The notes beneath the pieces are model-generated. The model searched no databases and was not told the origin of the DNA. It worked only from the letters and a program-made list of their open reading frames with translations. DNA of 24,078 bases from Coriobacteriia bacterium (GTDB lineage Bacteria; Actinomycetota; Coriobacteriia; Coriobacteriales; Atopobiaceae). The position numbers and the translations under genes were made by a program. Of this stretch, positions 8,898 to 15,661 are shown one piece after another (within the stretch, counting starts at the first letter, position 1; every line of letters starts with the position of its first letter). The DNA lies in NCBI GenBank assembly GCA_003150175.1, contig QAKZ01000034.1, positions 1 through 24,078 on the forward strand, written 5' to 3'.

Positions 8898-9781
8898 TTG
8901 AGCGAGAGCGCGAGGTTGCCACGCACGAACGACTCGGCGAGCGCGGGGTAGCCTTCGAGCGCCGCGTCAAAGAGGTCGGCGAAGCTCTCGTGCCGCTCGC
9001 GCCCGTCCGCGGGGTCGGCCCATGCGCGCCGCTCCAGGTTGGCGGCGGGGCACTCGCAGCTGCGGGTCACGCGGTGCGCCATCGACTGCGCGAGCGAGTG
9101 CGGGCGGATGAGCCGCTCGGCCGCGCCCAGCGCGCGCGTGACCGTGCCCTTGGCGGGGTCGATCACGCGGTACTCGAGGTCGTAGTCGCCCACGCACGCG
9201 GAGTACTCCTCGGCTCCCAGCGAAACCCCGTACACACTGAACGCGACCTGCGAGAAGAGCGCCCCCGCCACGCGGCAGATTCGGTCCGTGCGCTGGAGGT
9301 TCGCGTGCGCCGGCCGCTCGAGCACGGTCGCGCGGCGCTTCTCCCACAGGATCCAGGAGTCGATGTCGCTCTCGATGGCGGCGTGGATGAAGCGGTCTGC
9401 CCCCGTGAGGTCGTCGGATGCCGCGGCAAGAGCTTCTTGCTGGGCAAAGACGAACGGGTGCGCGGTCGAGTCGAGCCGGTAGTGGGCAAGAAGCCCCAGC
9501 ACGAACGCGCGGCCGATGCGCTCGTCGGCCACGGGGAGGTGCTCGACGCCGCCGCGGAAGGCCTGGAGCGCCCGGCCGCAGTGCGCCTCGTGCATCTCGT
9601 GGCCGAGCCGGTGGTCGGCGATCGTCCGCGAGGGCCGCCCGAGGGCGCGCGCGAACAGCGGGTCGGGCCCCTGGTTGCCCAGCAGGAAGGCGAGCAGCTC
9701 CTCCTCGCCGACGACCATGCCCTCGGGCAGCGTCGCCGCGGCGTCCTCGCCGAAGATGTGGTGGCAGATGATGGCGGGCAT
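8873..9781 (-). CDS. Zinc-dependent phospholipase C-like protein (PF00882 type)
   Basis: This 302-residue protein carries the metal-binding pattern of the bacterial phospholipase C/S1-P1-like zinc family: an N-terminal HHIFG, GNQGPDPLF near 35, DHRLGHEMH near 57-65, GLLAHYRLDSTAHPFVF near 95-111, and HAAIESDIDSWIL near 132. No signal peptide or membrane segment is visible, so a cytoplasmic location is likely and true phospholipase activity is not established for this branch. The start ATG 9781 has GAGAGGA upstream. The last 25 bases overlap the truncated rpiR frame on the other strand. The C-terminus (LNYDGMPEA) looks like a natural end, so the damage at the junction fell on rpiR. The superfamily is clear and the substrate unknown. 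Confidence 0.8.
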   Translation of the reverse strand: MPAIICHHIFGEDAAATLPEGMVVGEEELLAFLLGNQGPDPLFARALGRPSRTIADHRLGHEMHEAHCGRALQAFRGGVEHLPVADERIGRAFVLGLLAHYRLDSTAHPFVFAQQEALAAASDDLTGADRFIHAAIESDIDSWILWEKRRATVLERPAHANLQRTDRICRVAGALFSQVAFSVYGVSLGAEEYSACVGDYDLEYRVIDPAKGTVTRALGAAERLIRPHSLAQSMAHRVTRSCECPAANLERRAWADPADGRERHESFADLFDAALEGYPALAESFVRGNLALSLNYDGMPEA

Positions 9782-9949
9782 GCGGGGGCTTCCTCTCGAC
9801 GGGTTTGCACTCCTGCATTGTACCCGCCGGACGCCCGCCGGAGTTGCCGGTGGGCGGGTCGAGCCAGGCGGCGGTGTGCGCGCTTCTTTGTGACGCCGCG
9901 GCGCCGCGACCGGGCACGGACCCTCAGCTACCGTTCAGCTGTTTGAGCA

Positions 9950-10009
9950 TTATTAAGGGAGTGTAAACGCGGTATAAGCATCGGCAAGGATGCCGCGCAT
10001 GAGCGCGGC
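9950..10009 (+). promoter_or_regulatory. Candidate promoter and leader hairpin of the AfuA/FbpA-type importer
   Basis: TATAAG (9973-9978) is the best -10 in the 249-bp gap; a weak TTATTA sits 17 nt upstream. The expected leader then contains a perfect 7-bp, 4-nt-loop hairpin (GCCGCGC 9992-9998 with GCGCGGC 10003-10009) just before the ribosome site. The rest of the gap shows nothing else I can support. Confidence 0.4.
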
Positions 10010-10030
10010 GGGTACAGAAGGGAAGACGAC

Positions 10031-11179
10031 ATGAGCAACGTCACGCGTAGGGATTTCCTCGGCATCACCGGTATCGCCGCGGCAGGCCTCGGCCTCGCCG
10101 GCTGCGGGGGCGGCGGAAACGACGCCAAGTCCGACTCCTCCTCCGGTTCCGACGCCGCGTCCGGCGACAAGGTCGGTGCCCCCGACGACCTCGTGAAGGC
10201 CGCAAAGGACGAGGGCACGCTCGTCGTCTACGGCTCCTGCGAGGAGGACTACCTCGCCGAAGCCTGCAACCACTTCCAGGAGCTCTACGGCATCGAGGTC
10301 CAGTACCAGCGCCTTTCGACCGGCGAGGTCCAGGCGAAGATCGAGGAGGAAAACGGCAACCCCTCCGGCGACGTCTGGTTCGGCGGCACCACCGATCCCT
10401 ACAACGTCGCGACCGCAGAGGGCCTGCTCGAGCCCTATAAGGCCAACAACGCCACCCACATCCTCAAGCCCAAGTACATGGACGCCGACGGCAACTGGTA
10501 CGGCATCTACACCGGCCTGCTCGGCATCATGTACAACAAGGACGAGCTCGACCGCAAGGGCCTCGACGCTCCCCAGGACTTCAAGGACCTCACGGACGAG
10601 AAGTACAAGGGCCTTATCTGGTCGTCCAACTACAACACCGCGGGCACGGCCAAGCTGATCATCAACACCGCCATCCAGAAGTACGGCCACGACGACGGCA
10701 TCAAGTGGCTCGTCGACCTCGACAAGAACATCGCCGTCTACACCAAGTCCGGCTCCGGCCCGTCCAAGAACATCGGCACCGGCGAGTGCACCATCGGCCT
10801 CGGCTTCCTGCACGACGGCATCTACCAGATCGTGGACAACGGCTACGAGAACATCGGCCTGCAGATCCCGACCTCCGGCACCTCCTGCGAGGTCGGCGCC
10901 ACGGCCATCTTCAAGGGCGCCAAGCACGCCAACGCCGCCAAGCTCTGGATCGAGTACGCGCTTTCCCCGGAGTGCGTCGAGCTCGCGGCCCAGAACGGCT
11001 CCTATCAGTTCCTCGTCATCGACAACGCCGAGCAGCCGCAGGTCGCCAAGGACTACGGCCTCGACCCGGACAACGTCATGGACTACGACTTCGAGGATGC
11101 CAAGGAGCACACGAAGGAGTACGTCGAGGAGGTCATGAACGCCCTCGGCGGCGGCGACGACCGCTTCAAGACCGAGTAG
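10031..11179 (+). CDS. ABC transporter substrate-binding lipoprotein, AfuA/FbpA type (hexose phosphate or ferric iron)
   Basis: The 382-residue precursor has a twin-arginine signal (TRRDFLG, residues 5-11) and a lipobox LAGC with the lipidated Cys25, then a Gly/Ser/Asp linker. The mature part is a class of binding proteins annotated as iron(III), phosphonate or sugar-phosphate binders (GDVWFGGTTDPYNVA near 113-127, WYGIYTGLLGIMYNK near 156-170). I do not see the paired C-terminal tyrosines of true ferric binders. Instead GLGFLHDG places a His-Asp pair at 261-262 and a Glu at 287; this resembles the His/Asp/Glu set I recall for the hexose-6-phosphate binder AfuA. The substrate assignment is therefore inference. 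GAAGGGA precedes the ATG. It is the first gene of a three-gene importer operon. Confidence 0.85.
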   Translation: MSNVTRRDFLGITGIAAAGLGLAGCGGGGNDAKSDSSSGSDAASGDKVGAPDDLVKAAKDEGTLVVYGSCEEDYLAEACNHFQELYGIEVQYQRLSTGEVQAKIEEENGNPSGDVWFGGTTDPYNVATAEGLLEPYKANNATHILKPKYMDADGNWYGIYTGLLGIMYNKDELDRKGLDAPQDFKDLTDEKYKGLIWSSNYNTAGTAKLIINTAIQKYGHDDGIKWLVDLDKNIAVYTKSGSGPSKNIGTGECTIGLGFLHDGIYQIVDNGYENIGLQIPTSGTSCEVGATAIFKGAKHANAAKLWIEYALSPECVELAAQNGSYQFLVIDNAEQPQVAKDYGLDPDNVMDYDFEDAKEHTKEYVEEVMNALGGGDDRFKTE

Positions 11180-11218
11180 CGCGCCGCACGCGCGACTCGC
11201 GTTTACGCAGCTAGCCGG

Positions 11219-11252
11219 GACGCCGAGAAGGGCATGAGCTCTTCTCGGCGTC
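11219..11252 (+). terminator. Intercistronic hairpin between binding-protein and permease genes
   Basis: A perfect 12-bp stem (11219-11230 with 11241-11252) encloses a 10-nt loop, 39 bases after the binding-protein stop. No T-run follows, so partial termination or protection of the upstream mRNA end is more likely than full termination. Confidence 0.6.
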
Positions 11253-11275
11253 CGTGTGAAGGAAGGAGGGGCGCT

Positions 11276-12991
11276 GTGGCAAAGGACCAAGGAGCGGCGC
11301 TCGACAGAAAAAAGTTGATGGGCGACCCCATCATGGTCACGACGATCGTGGTGCTGATCGCGTTCCTCACCCTGTTCATCCTGTACCCGCTCGCCATCCT
11401 GCTCGTTGATTCCTTCGTGACGGAGTCCGGGCCCACGCTCGACGTGTTCGCCCGCGTGCTCGCGATGCCGTCCTTCACCACGGCGATCACGAACACGCTG
11501 GCGGTCGGGTTCCTCGTCTCGGTCGTGAGCGCGCTCGTGGGGCTTCTCTTCGCCTACGTCGAGGTCTACGTCAAGCTGAAGACCCGCTTCATGAGCGGGC
11601 TGTTCCAGGTCGTGTCCATGCTGCCGGTGGTCTCGCCGCCGTTCGTGCTCTCGCTCTCGATCATCATGCTCTTCGGCAAATCGGGCATCATCACCCGCTA
11701 CCTGCTGGGCATCTACGACAACTCGGTCTACGGGTTCTGGGGCATCTTCGTCGTCCAGACGCTGACCTTCTTCCCCGTGTGCTACATGATGCTCAAGGGC
11801 CTGCTCAAGAACATCGACCCCTCGCTCGAGGAGGCCGCGCGCGACATGGGCGCCTCCCGCTGGAAGGTCTTCACGTCCGTGACCATGCCCTTGATCCTGC
11901 CGGGCCTCGGCAACGCCTTCCTCGTGACCTTCATCGAGTCCATTGCCGACTTCGCGAACCCGATGATCATCGGCGGCTCCTACGACACCCTCGCCACCAC
12001 GATCTACCTGCAGATCACCGGCGCCTACGACAAACAGGGCGCCGCCGCGATGGCCGTCGTGCTGCTGTGCATCACGCTGCTCATGTTCGTGGTCCAGAAG
12101 TACGTCCTCGAGGCCAAGTCCACGGCCACGCTCTCGGGCAAGGCGAGCCGCCAGCGCATGCTTATCACGGACCGCTCCGTCCGCCTGCCGCTGACCGTCG
12201 CGTGCTCGCTTCTTGCCGTCTTCGTCATCGTCATGTACCTGTGCGTGCCGTTCGGCGCGCTCTTCAAGACCTGGGGCTATGACTTCAGCCTGACGACCAA
12301 GTGGTTCCAGCAGGTCTTCGCCAAGTACCACGGCTTCCAGGCGTTTCGCGACTCGTTCGTGCTCTCGCTCGTGGCCGCGCCCATAACGGCGATTCTCTCG
12401 ATGATCATCTCGTATCTCGTGGTCAAGCGCGACTTCAGGTCCAAGGGCTTCATCGAGGCCGTGAGCATGCTCGCCATGGCGGTCCCCGGCACGGTCCTGG
12501 GTGTCGGCTACATCCGCGGCTTCTCCGGCGGCATCTTCCACACCGGCATCCTCCAGGGGATCTACGGGTCCGCGGCGGTGCTGATTATCGTGTTCATCGT
12601 GCGCTCGCTTCCTACCGGCACCCGCTCCGGCATCAGCGCCCTGCGCCAGATCGACAAGTCCATCGAGGAGTCGGCCTACGACATGGGCGCGGACAGCTTC
12701 ACCGTGTTCCGCACCGTGACGCTGCCGCTGATCAAGGACTCGTTCTTCAGCGGCCTCGTGACCGCGTTCGTGCGCTCCATCACTGCGATCTCGGCCATCA
12801 TCCTGCTCGTGACGCCGCAGTTCCTGCTGATCACGGTGCAAATCAACGAGTTCGCCGAGAAGGGCAACTACGGCATCGCGTGCGCGTTTGCCACGATCCT
12901 CATCGCCATTACCTATGGCTCGGTTCTTCTCATGAACCTCGCCATCAAGCACTTCGGTACCAGCAAGAAACTCCAGTCTGAGGAGGACTAG
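11276..12991 (+). CDS. ABC transporter permease, fused double-domain (AfuB/FbpB type)
   Basis: This inner-membrane protein of 571 residues contains two fused permease domains, each with about six membrane helices, so one chain forms the whole channel. Each half carries the EAA loop that contacts the ATPase: EEAARDMGASRWKVF in the first half and EESAYDMGADSFTVF in the second. The start is GTG 11276, preceded by AGGAGGGG at 11265-11272. An ATG at 11234 is in frame but lies in the loop of the hairpin and has no ribosome site. The ATPase gene begins 2 bases after the stop. Fused permeases of this size are typical of ferric-iron and AfuB importers. Confidence 0.92.
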   Translation: MAKDQGAALDRKKLMGDPIMVTTIVVLIAFLTLFILYPLAILLVDSFVTESGPTLDVFARVLAMPSFTTAITNTLAVGFLVSVVSALVGLLFAYVEVYVKLKTRFMSGLFQVVSMLPVVSPPFVLSLSIIMLFGKSGIITRYLLGIYDNSVYGFWGIFVVQTLTFFPVCYMMLKGLLKNIDPSLEEAARDMGASRWKVFTSVTMPLILPGLGNAFLVTFIESIADFANPMIIGGSYDTLATTIYLQITGAYDKQGAAAMAVVLLCITLLMFVVQKYVLEAKSTATLSGKASRQRMLITDRSVRLPLTVACSLLAVFVIVMYLCVPFGALFKTWGYDFSLTTKWFQQVFAKYHGFQAFRDSFVLSLVAAPITAILSMIISYLVVKRDFRSKGFIEAVSMLAMAVPGTVLGVGYIRGFSGGIFHTGILQGIYGSAAVLIIVFIVRSLPTGTRSGISALRQIDKSIEESAYDMGADSFTVFRTVTLPLIKDSFFSGLVTAFVRSITAISAIILLVTPQFLLITVQINEFAEKGNYGIACAFATILIAITYGSVLLMNLAIKHFGTSKKLQSEED

Positions 12992-12993
12992 CC

Positions 12994-14070
12994 ATGGCAA
13001 AGGAAAAGAAAGGCGTGCGCCTCGAGCACGTGTCGAAGATCTACCAGGACCCGAAGACCGGCAAGGACTTCTATGCCGTGCACGACGCGAACATCGAGAT
13101 CGCGCCCGGCGAGTTCGTGACGCTGCTCGGCCCCTCCGGCTGCGGAAAGACCACCATACTGCGCATGATCGCCGGCTTCGAGAGCCCCAACGAGGGCGAG
13201 ATCTACCTCGGCGGCGAGGCCATCAACGAGCTCACGCCCAACAAGCGCGATACGGCGATGGTCTTCCAGAGCTACGCATTGCTGCCGCACTACAACATCT
13301 TCGATAACGTGGCCTATGGCCTCAAGCTGCGCAAACTCCCCAAGGAGCAGATTGCCGAGAAGGTCCACGGCATCCTCGGGATGGTCGGCCTCGAGGGCAT
13401 GGAGGACCGCATGACCAATCAGCTTTCCGGAGGCCAGCAGCAGCGCGTCGCGCTCGCGCGCGCCCTGGTGCTCGAGCCGGGCGTGCTGCTGTTCGACGAG
13501 CCGCTGTCGAACCTCGACGCCAAGCTGCGCGTCGAGATGCGCAACGAGATCCGCCGCATCCAGCAGCAGGCCGGCATCACCGCCATCTACGTCACGCACG
13601 ACCAGTCCGAGGCCATGGCCCTCTCCGACAACATCATCGTCATGAAGAAGGGCGTCATCGACCAGGTGGGCGACCCGCACACGGTCTACTACCACCCGGT
13701 GGACGAGTTCGTCGCCGACTTCATCGGCGAGTCGAATTTCCTTCGCGGCGCGCTCGCGGAGAAGGACGGCGAGTCCGGGGTCGCCACGATCGAGGGGCAT
13801 CCCGTGGAGGTCGGCAGCATCGGGCATCTCTCGCAGGGCGATAAGTGCGTGCTCGTCCTGCGTCCCGAGGCGGCCAAGCTCGCCGACGAGGGCGTGCTGC
13901 CGTGCAAGGTGACGCTGTCCCGCTTTATGGGCAACTACCAGAACTACCAGGTCATGGTCGGCCAGACGCTGGTGAAGATCACCGACTTCAACCCCAAGAA
14001 TCACAAGATCTACGAGGTGGGGGACGAGGCGTTCGTCAAGTTCGGCCGCGAGGACGTGCACGTGCTGTAG
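12994..14070 (+). CDS. ABC transporter ATP-binding protein with C-terminal TOBE domain (AfuC/FbpC/PotA type)
   Basis: The 358-residue ATPase powers the importer encoded just upstream. Motifs are Walker A GPSGCGKTT (46-54), Q-loop Gln92, signature LSGGQQQR (144-151), Walker B LLFDEPLSNLD with Glu169, and switch His202 in YVTHDQSEAMAL. Residues from about 240 onward form the TOBE-type regulatory region found in the CUT1/FbpC/PotA branch (FIGESNFLRG, VLVLRPEAAKL). GAGGAGG lies just before the ATG, inside the end of the permease gene, so the two are translated in step. With three complete genes (binding protein, fused permease, ATPase) the importer appears intact. Confidence 0.93.
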   Translation: MAKEKKGVRLEHVSKIYQDPKTGKDFYAVHDANIEIAPGEFVTLLGPSGCGKTTILRMIAGFESPNEGEIYLGGEAINELTPNKRDTAMVFQSYALLPHYNIFDNVAYGLKLRKLPKEQIAEKVHGILGMVGLEGMEDRMTNQLSGGQQQRVALARALVLEPGVLLFDEPLSNLDAKLRVEMRNEIRRIQQQAGITAIYVTHDQSEAMALSDNIIVMKKGVIDQVGDPHTVYYHPVDEFVADFIGESNFLRGALAEKDGESGVATIEGHPVEVGSIGHLSQGDKCVLVLRPEAAKLADEGVLPCKVTLSRFMGNYQNYQVMVGQTLVKITDFNPKNHKIYEVGDEAFVKFGREDVHVL

Positions 14071-14200
14071 CGCTGCAGCGAGGCTGTCGGGGCGCGCGGC
14101 CTGCCAAGTCGCGGCGGGTGCCTCGGCGCCTGCGCCGCTGTTCAGCGCCCGGGGGTTCGCCACTCGTTCGCTGTGTGCGATTCGCGCTGCCGCAGGCGTC

Positions 14201-14237
14201 GGGCGCCCCTCGCTGACGCTTCGAGCGCCCTCTCTTT
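14201..14237 (+). terminator. Weak candidate terminator of the importer operon
   Basis: GGGCG...CTCG (14201-14212) can pair with CGAGCGCCC (14222-14230) with a bulge, followed by TCTCTTT. It is 130 bases after the ATPase stop. The rest of 14071-14266 is GC-rich and shows no gene. Confidence 0.35.
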
Positions 14238-14266
14238 GCGATCCGGTCGATACTGCTCGGGTGGTT

Positions 14267-14520
14267 TGCGCGGGATTCCGGGAGCGTCGGTAAAGCTGCA
14301 CGAGAATGCGGGAGCGTCGGTACCGACACTCCCGCATTCCGGTGAAAGCGCTACCGACGCTCCCGGTTTCTCGTGAACATCGCCCCCGATGGCAGGCAAG
14401 AAGGGCACTTCTCACCAGAAAACGCGACCGTCGGTACCGACGGTCCGGGATTCCGGTGCAGAAATACCGCCACTCCCGCATTCTCGTGCAGCTTTACCGA
14501 CGCTCCCGGATTCCTGGGCG
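14267..14520. repeat. Intergenic repeat cluster 3 (eight 26-nt units, both orientations, 30-nt period)
   Basis: Units in one orientation end in GGGAGCGTCGGTA (14267-14292 and 14297-14322) or the variant GCGACCGTCGGTA (14412-14436). Units in the other orientation start TACCGAC-CTCCCG or a close variant (14321, 14352, 14435, 14465, 14495). Successive same-orientation units are 30 or 31 nt apart. Twice, facing units share their TA, creating palindromes; the one at 14426-14445 is a perfect 20-bp palindrome centred on GGTACC. The last unit abuts the stop codon of the HAD gene. The cluster separates convergent genes. Confidence 0.92.
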
Positions 14521-15351
14521 CTATTGCTTCGCCGCGAGGATCGCGTCGATGAGGGCGGCGACGCCGCGGTCGTTGTTGGATGGCACGCGGAAGCGGGCAT
14601 GGGCCTCCATGTGCTTCTCGGCGTTGGCGACGATGAAGCTGTGGCCGACGGCCTCGAGCATCGGGATGTCGTTGTAGGTGTCGCCCACCGCGGCGGCGTC
14701 GGCGATGTCGATGCCCAGGTGCTCGCAGAGGTGCGCGATGCCCGCGCCCTTCGAGACGCCGAGGTTCATGAAGTCGATCCACTCGCGGCCCGCATTCGTG
14801 GCGTAGAGCTTCTCCCCGAACTCGGGCTGGTAGATGTCGCGGAACGCGGGTTCGGCGTCGTAGCCCGGGTAATACATGCTGAACTTGTTCGTCGCGTCGT
14901 CGACCTCATCGTAGGAATCGACCCAGCGGATGCTTTTGTAGTACTTGAATATGGCGTCGTAGTGCGCGCGGTCGCGCTCGAGGCAGACCGCGTGGTCGTA
15001 GCAGCACAGGACCTGGGCGTTGTCGCCCTCGGTGTCGGCTCGAGCGGCGACTTCTCGCCAAAGGGCGGGGTTGAGGCGGTCCTGGTAGACGGCCTCGCCG
15101 CGGTACTGGACGTTGCCGCCGTTGTCCCCGCACAAGCCGATGATGTCCCGGCTCTCCGGGAACGCCATGGCGAGCGTGGGGACTGGCCGGCCGCTCGCGG
15201 GGCAGAACACGACGCCGGCGCGGCCGAGGGCCTCGATGCGCTCCGCCATGTTCTCCGGCATGGTGCCGTCGTCCGCCAACAGCGTGAGGTCCATGTCCAC
15301 GGCGAGCAGCTTGATGTCGGCGAGGCCGAGGTCGGCGGTGTAGTCCTGCAT
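14521..15351 (-). CDS. HAD-superfamily IIB (Cof-type) phosphatase
   Basis: The 276-residue product is a cytoplasmic phosphatase, probably acting on sugar phosphates or similar small molecules. HAD motif I is AVDMDLTLLADDG with the nucleophile Asp19 and acid/base Asp21; PASGRP marks motif II with its Ser; GVSKGAGI supplies the motif III Lys; and AVGDTYNDIPMLEAVG is motif IV. The middle holds the type IIB cap. The frame is open far upstream (to 16065), but GGAGAGAAGC directly before ATG 15351 and the position of motif I fix the start. The gene is divergent from polA. Substrates of Cof-type enzymes cannot be read from sequence. Confidence 0.88.
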   Translation of the reverse strand: MQDYTADLGLADIKLLAVDMDLTLLADDGTMPENMAERIEALGRAGVVFCPASGRPVPTLAMAFPESRDIIGLCGDNGGNVQYRGEAVYQDRLNPALWREVAARADTEGDNAQVLCCYDHAVCLERDRAHYDAIFKYYKSIRWVDSYDEVDDATNKFSMYYPGYDAEPAFRDIYQPEFGEKLYATNAGREWIDFMNLGVSKGAGIAHLCEHLGIDIADAAAVGDTYNDIPMLEAVGHSFIVANAEKHMEAHARFRVPSNNDRGVAALIDAILAAKQ

Positions 15352-15473
15352 GCTTCTCTCCAAACGGGTTCGGTTGCACCGCTCGCTATCATAGCTTTTT
15401 GGCGGTGGGTTTCCCAAAGTCGTCGGAGATGGAAACCAAGGGGCTGCGCGCGAGGGGGGGAGCGGAGACCGAC

Positions 15474-15632
15474 CCGAGGGTGCGCATGGTTTCCGCCCCG
15501 GGGCGCGGCGGACTGCCCGAGGGCGCGCGAAAGGCGGTGCGGCGGCCGGCCCGAGGACGCGCGGTTTCCGCCCCGCGTCGCGACGCCCGGCCTGAGGGCG
15601 CGCGGTATTACGCCCCGGGGCGCGGGTACAAT
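15474..15632. repeat. GC-rich imperfect repeats upstream of polA, with a candidate -10 box
   Basis: CCGAGGG or a close variant followed by GCGCG recurs at 15474, 15517, 15551 and 15592 (steps of 43, 34 and 41 nt). Three of these are followed by GGTTTCCGCCCCG or a variant. A reversed GGAAACC is at 15431. TACAAT at 15627-15632 could be the polA -10, but I find no good -35. The 15352-15661 interval has no gene that I can support. Confidence 0.6.
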
Positions 15633-15661
15633 GGGGTCCACCCGATCGACGAGGAGACCAC

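Noticed and set aside
9953..13000. A 1015-codon open frame on the minus strand, opposite the importer genes
   Set aside because: It lies antisense to three genes with complete family motifs. Its composition (His, Asp, Glu, Arg, Val) is what GC-rich codons give in that antisense frame, and it has no recognisable domain.
14426..14445. Perfect 20-bp palindrome as an isolated operator for the importer or HAD gene
   Set aside because: It is the joint of two facing units of repeat cluster 3 and lies at the 3' ends of both neighbouring genes, not near a promoter.
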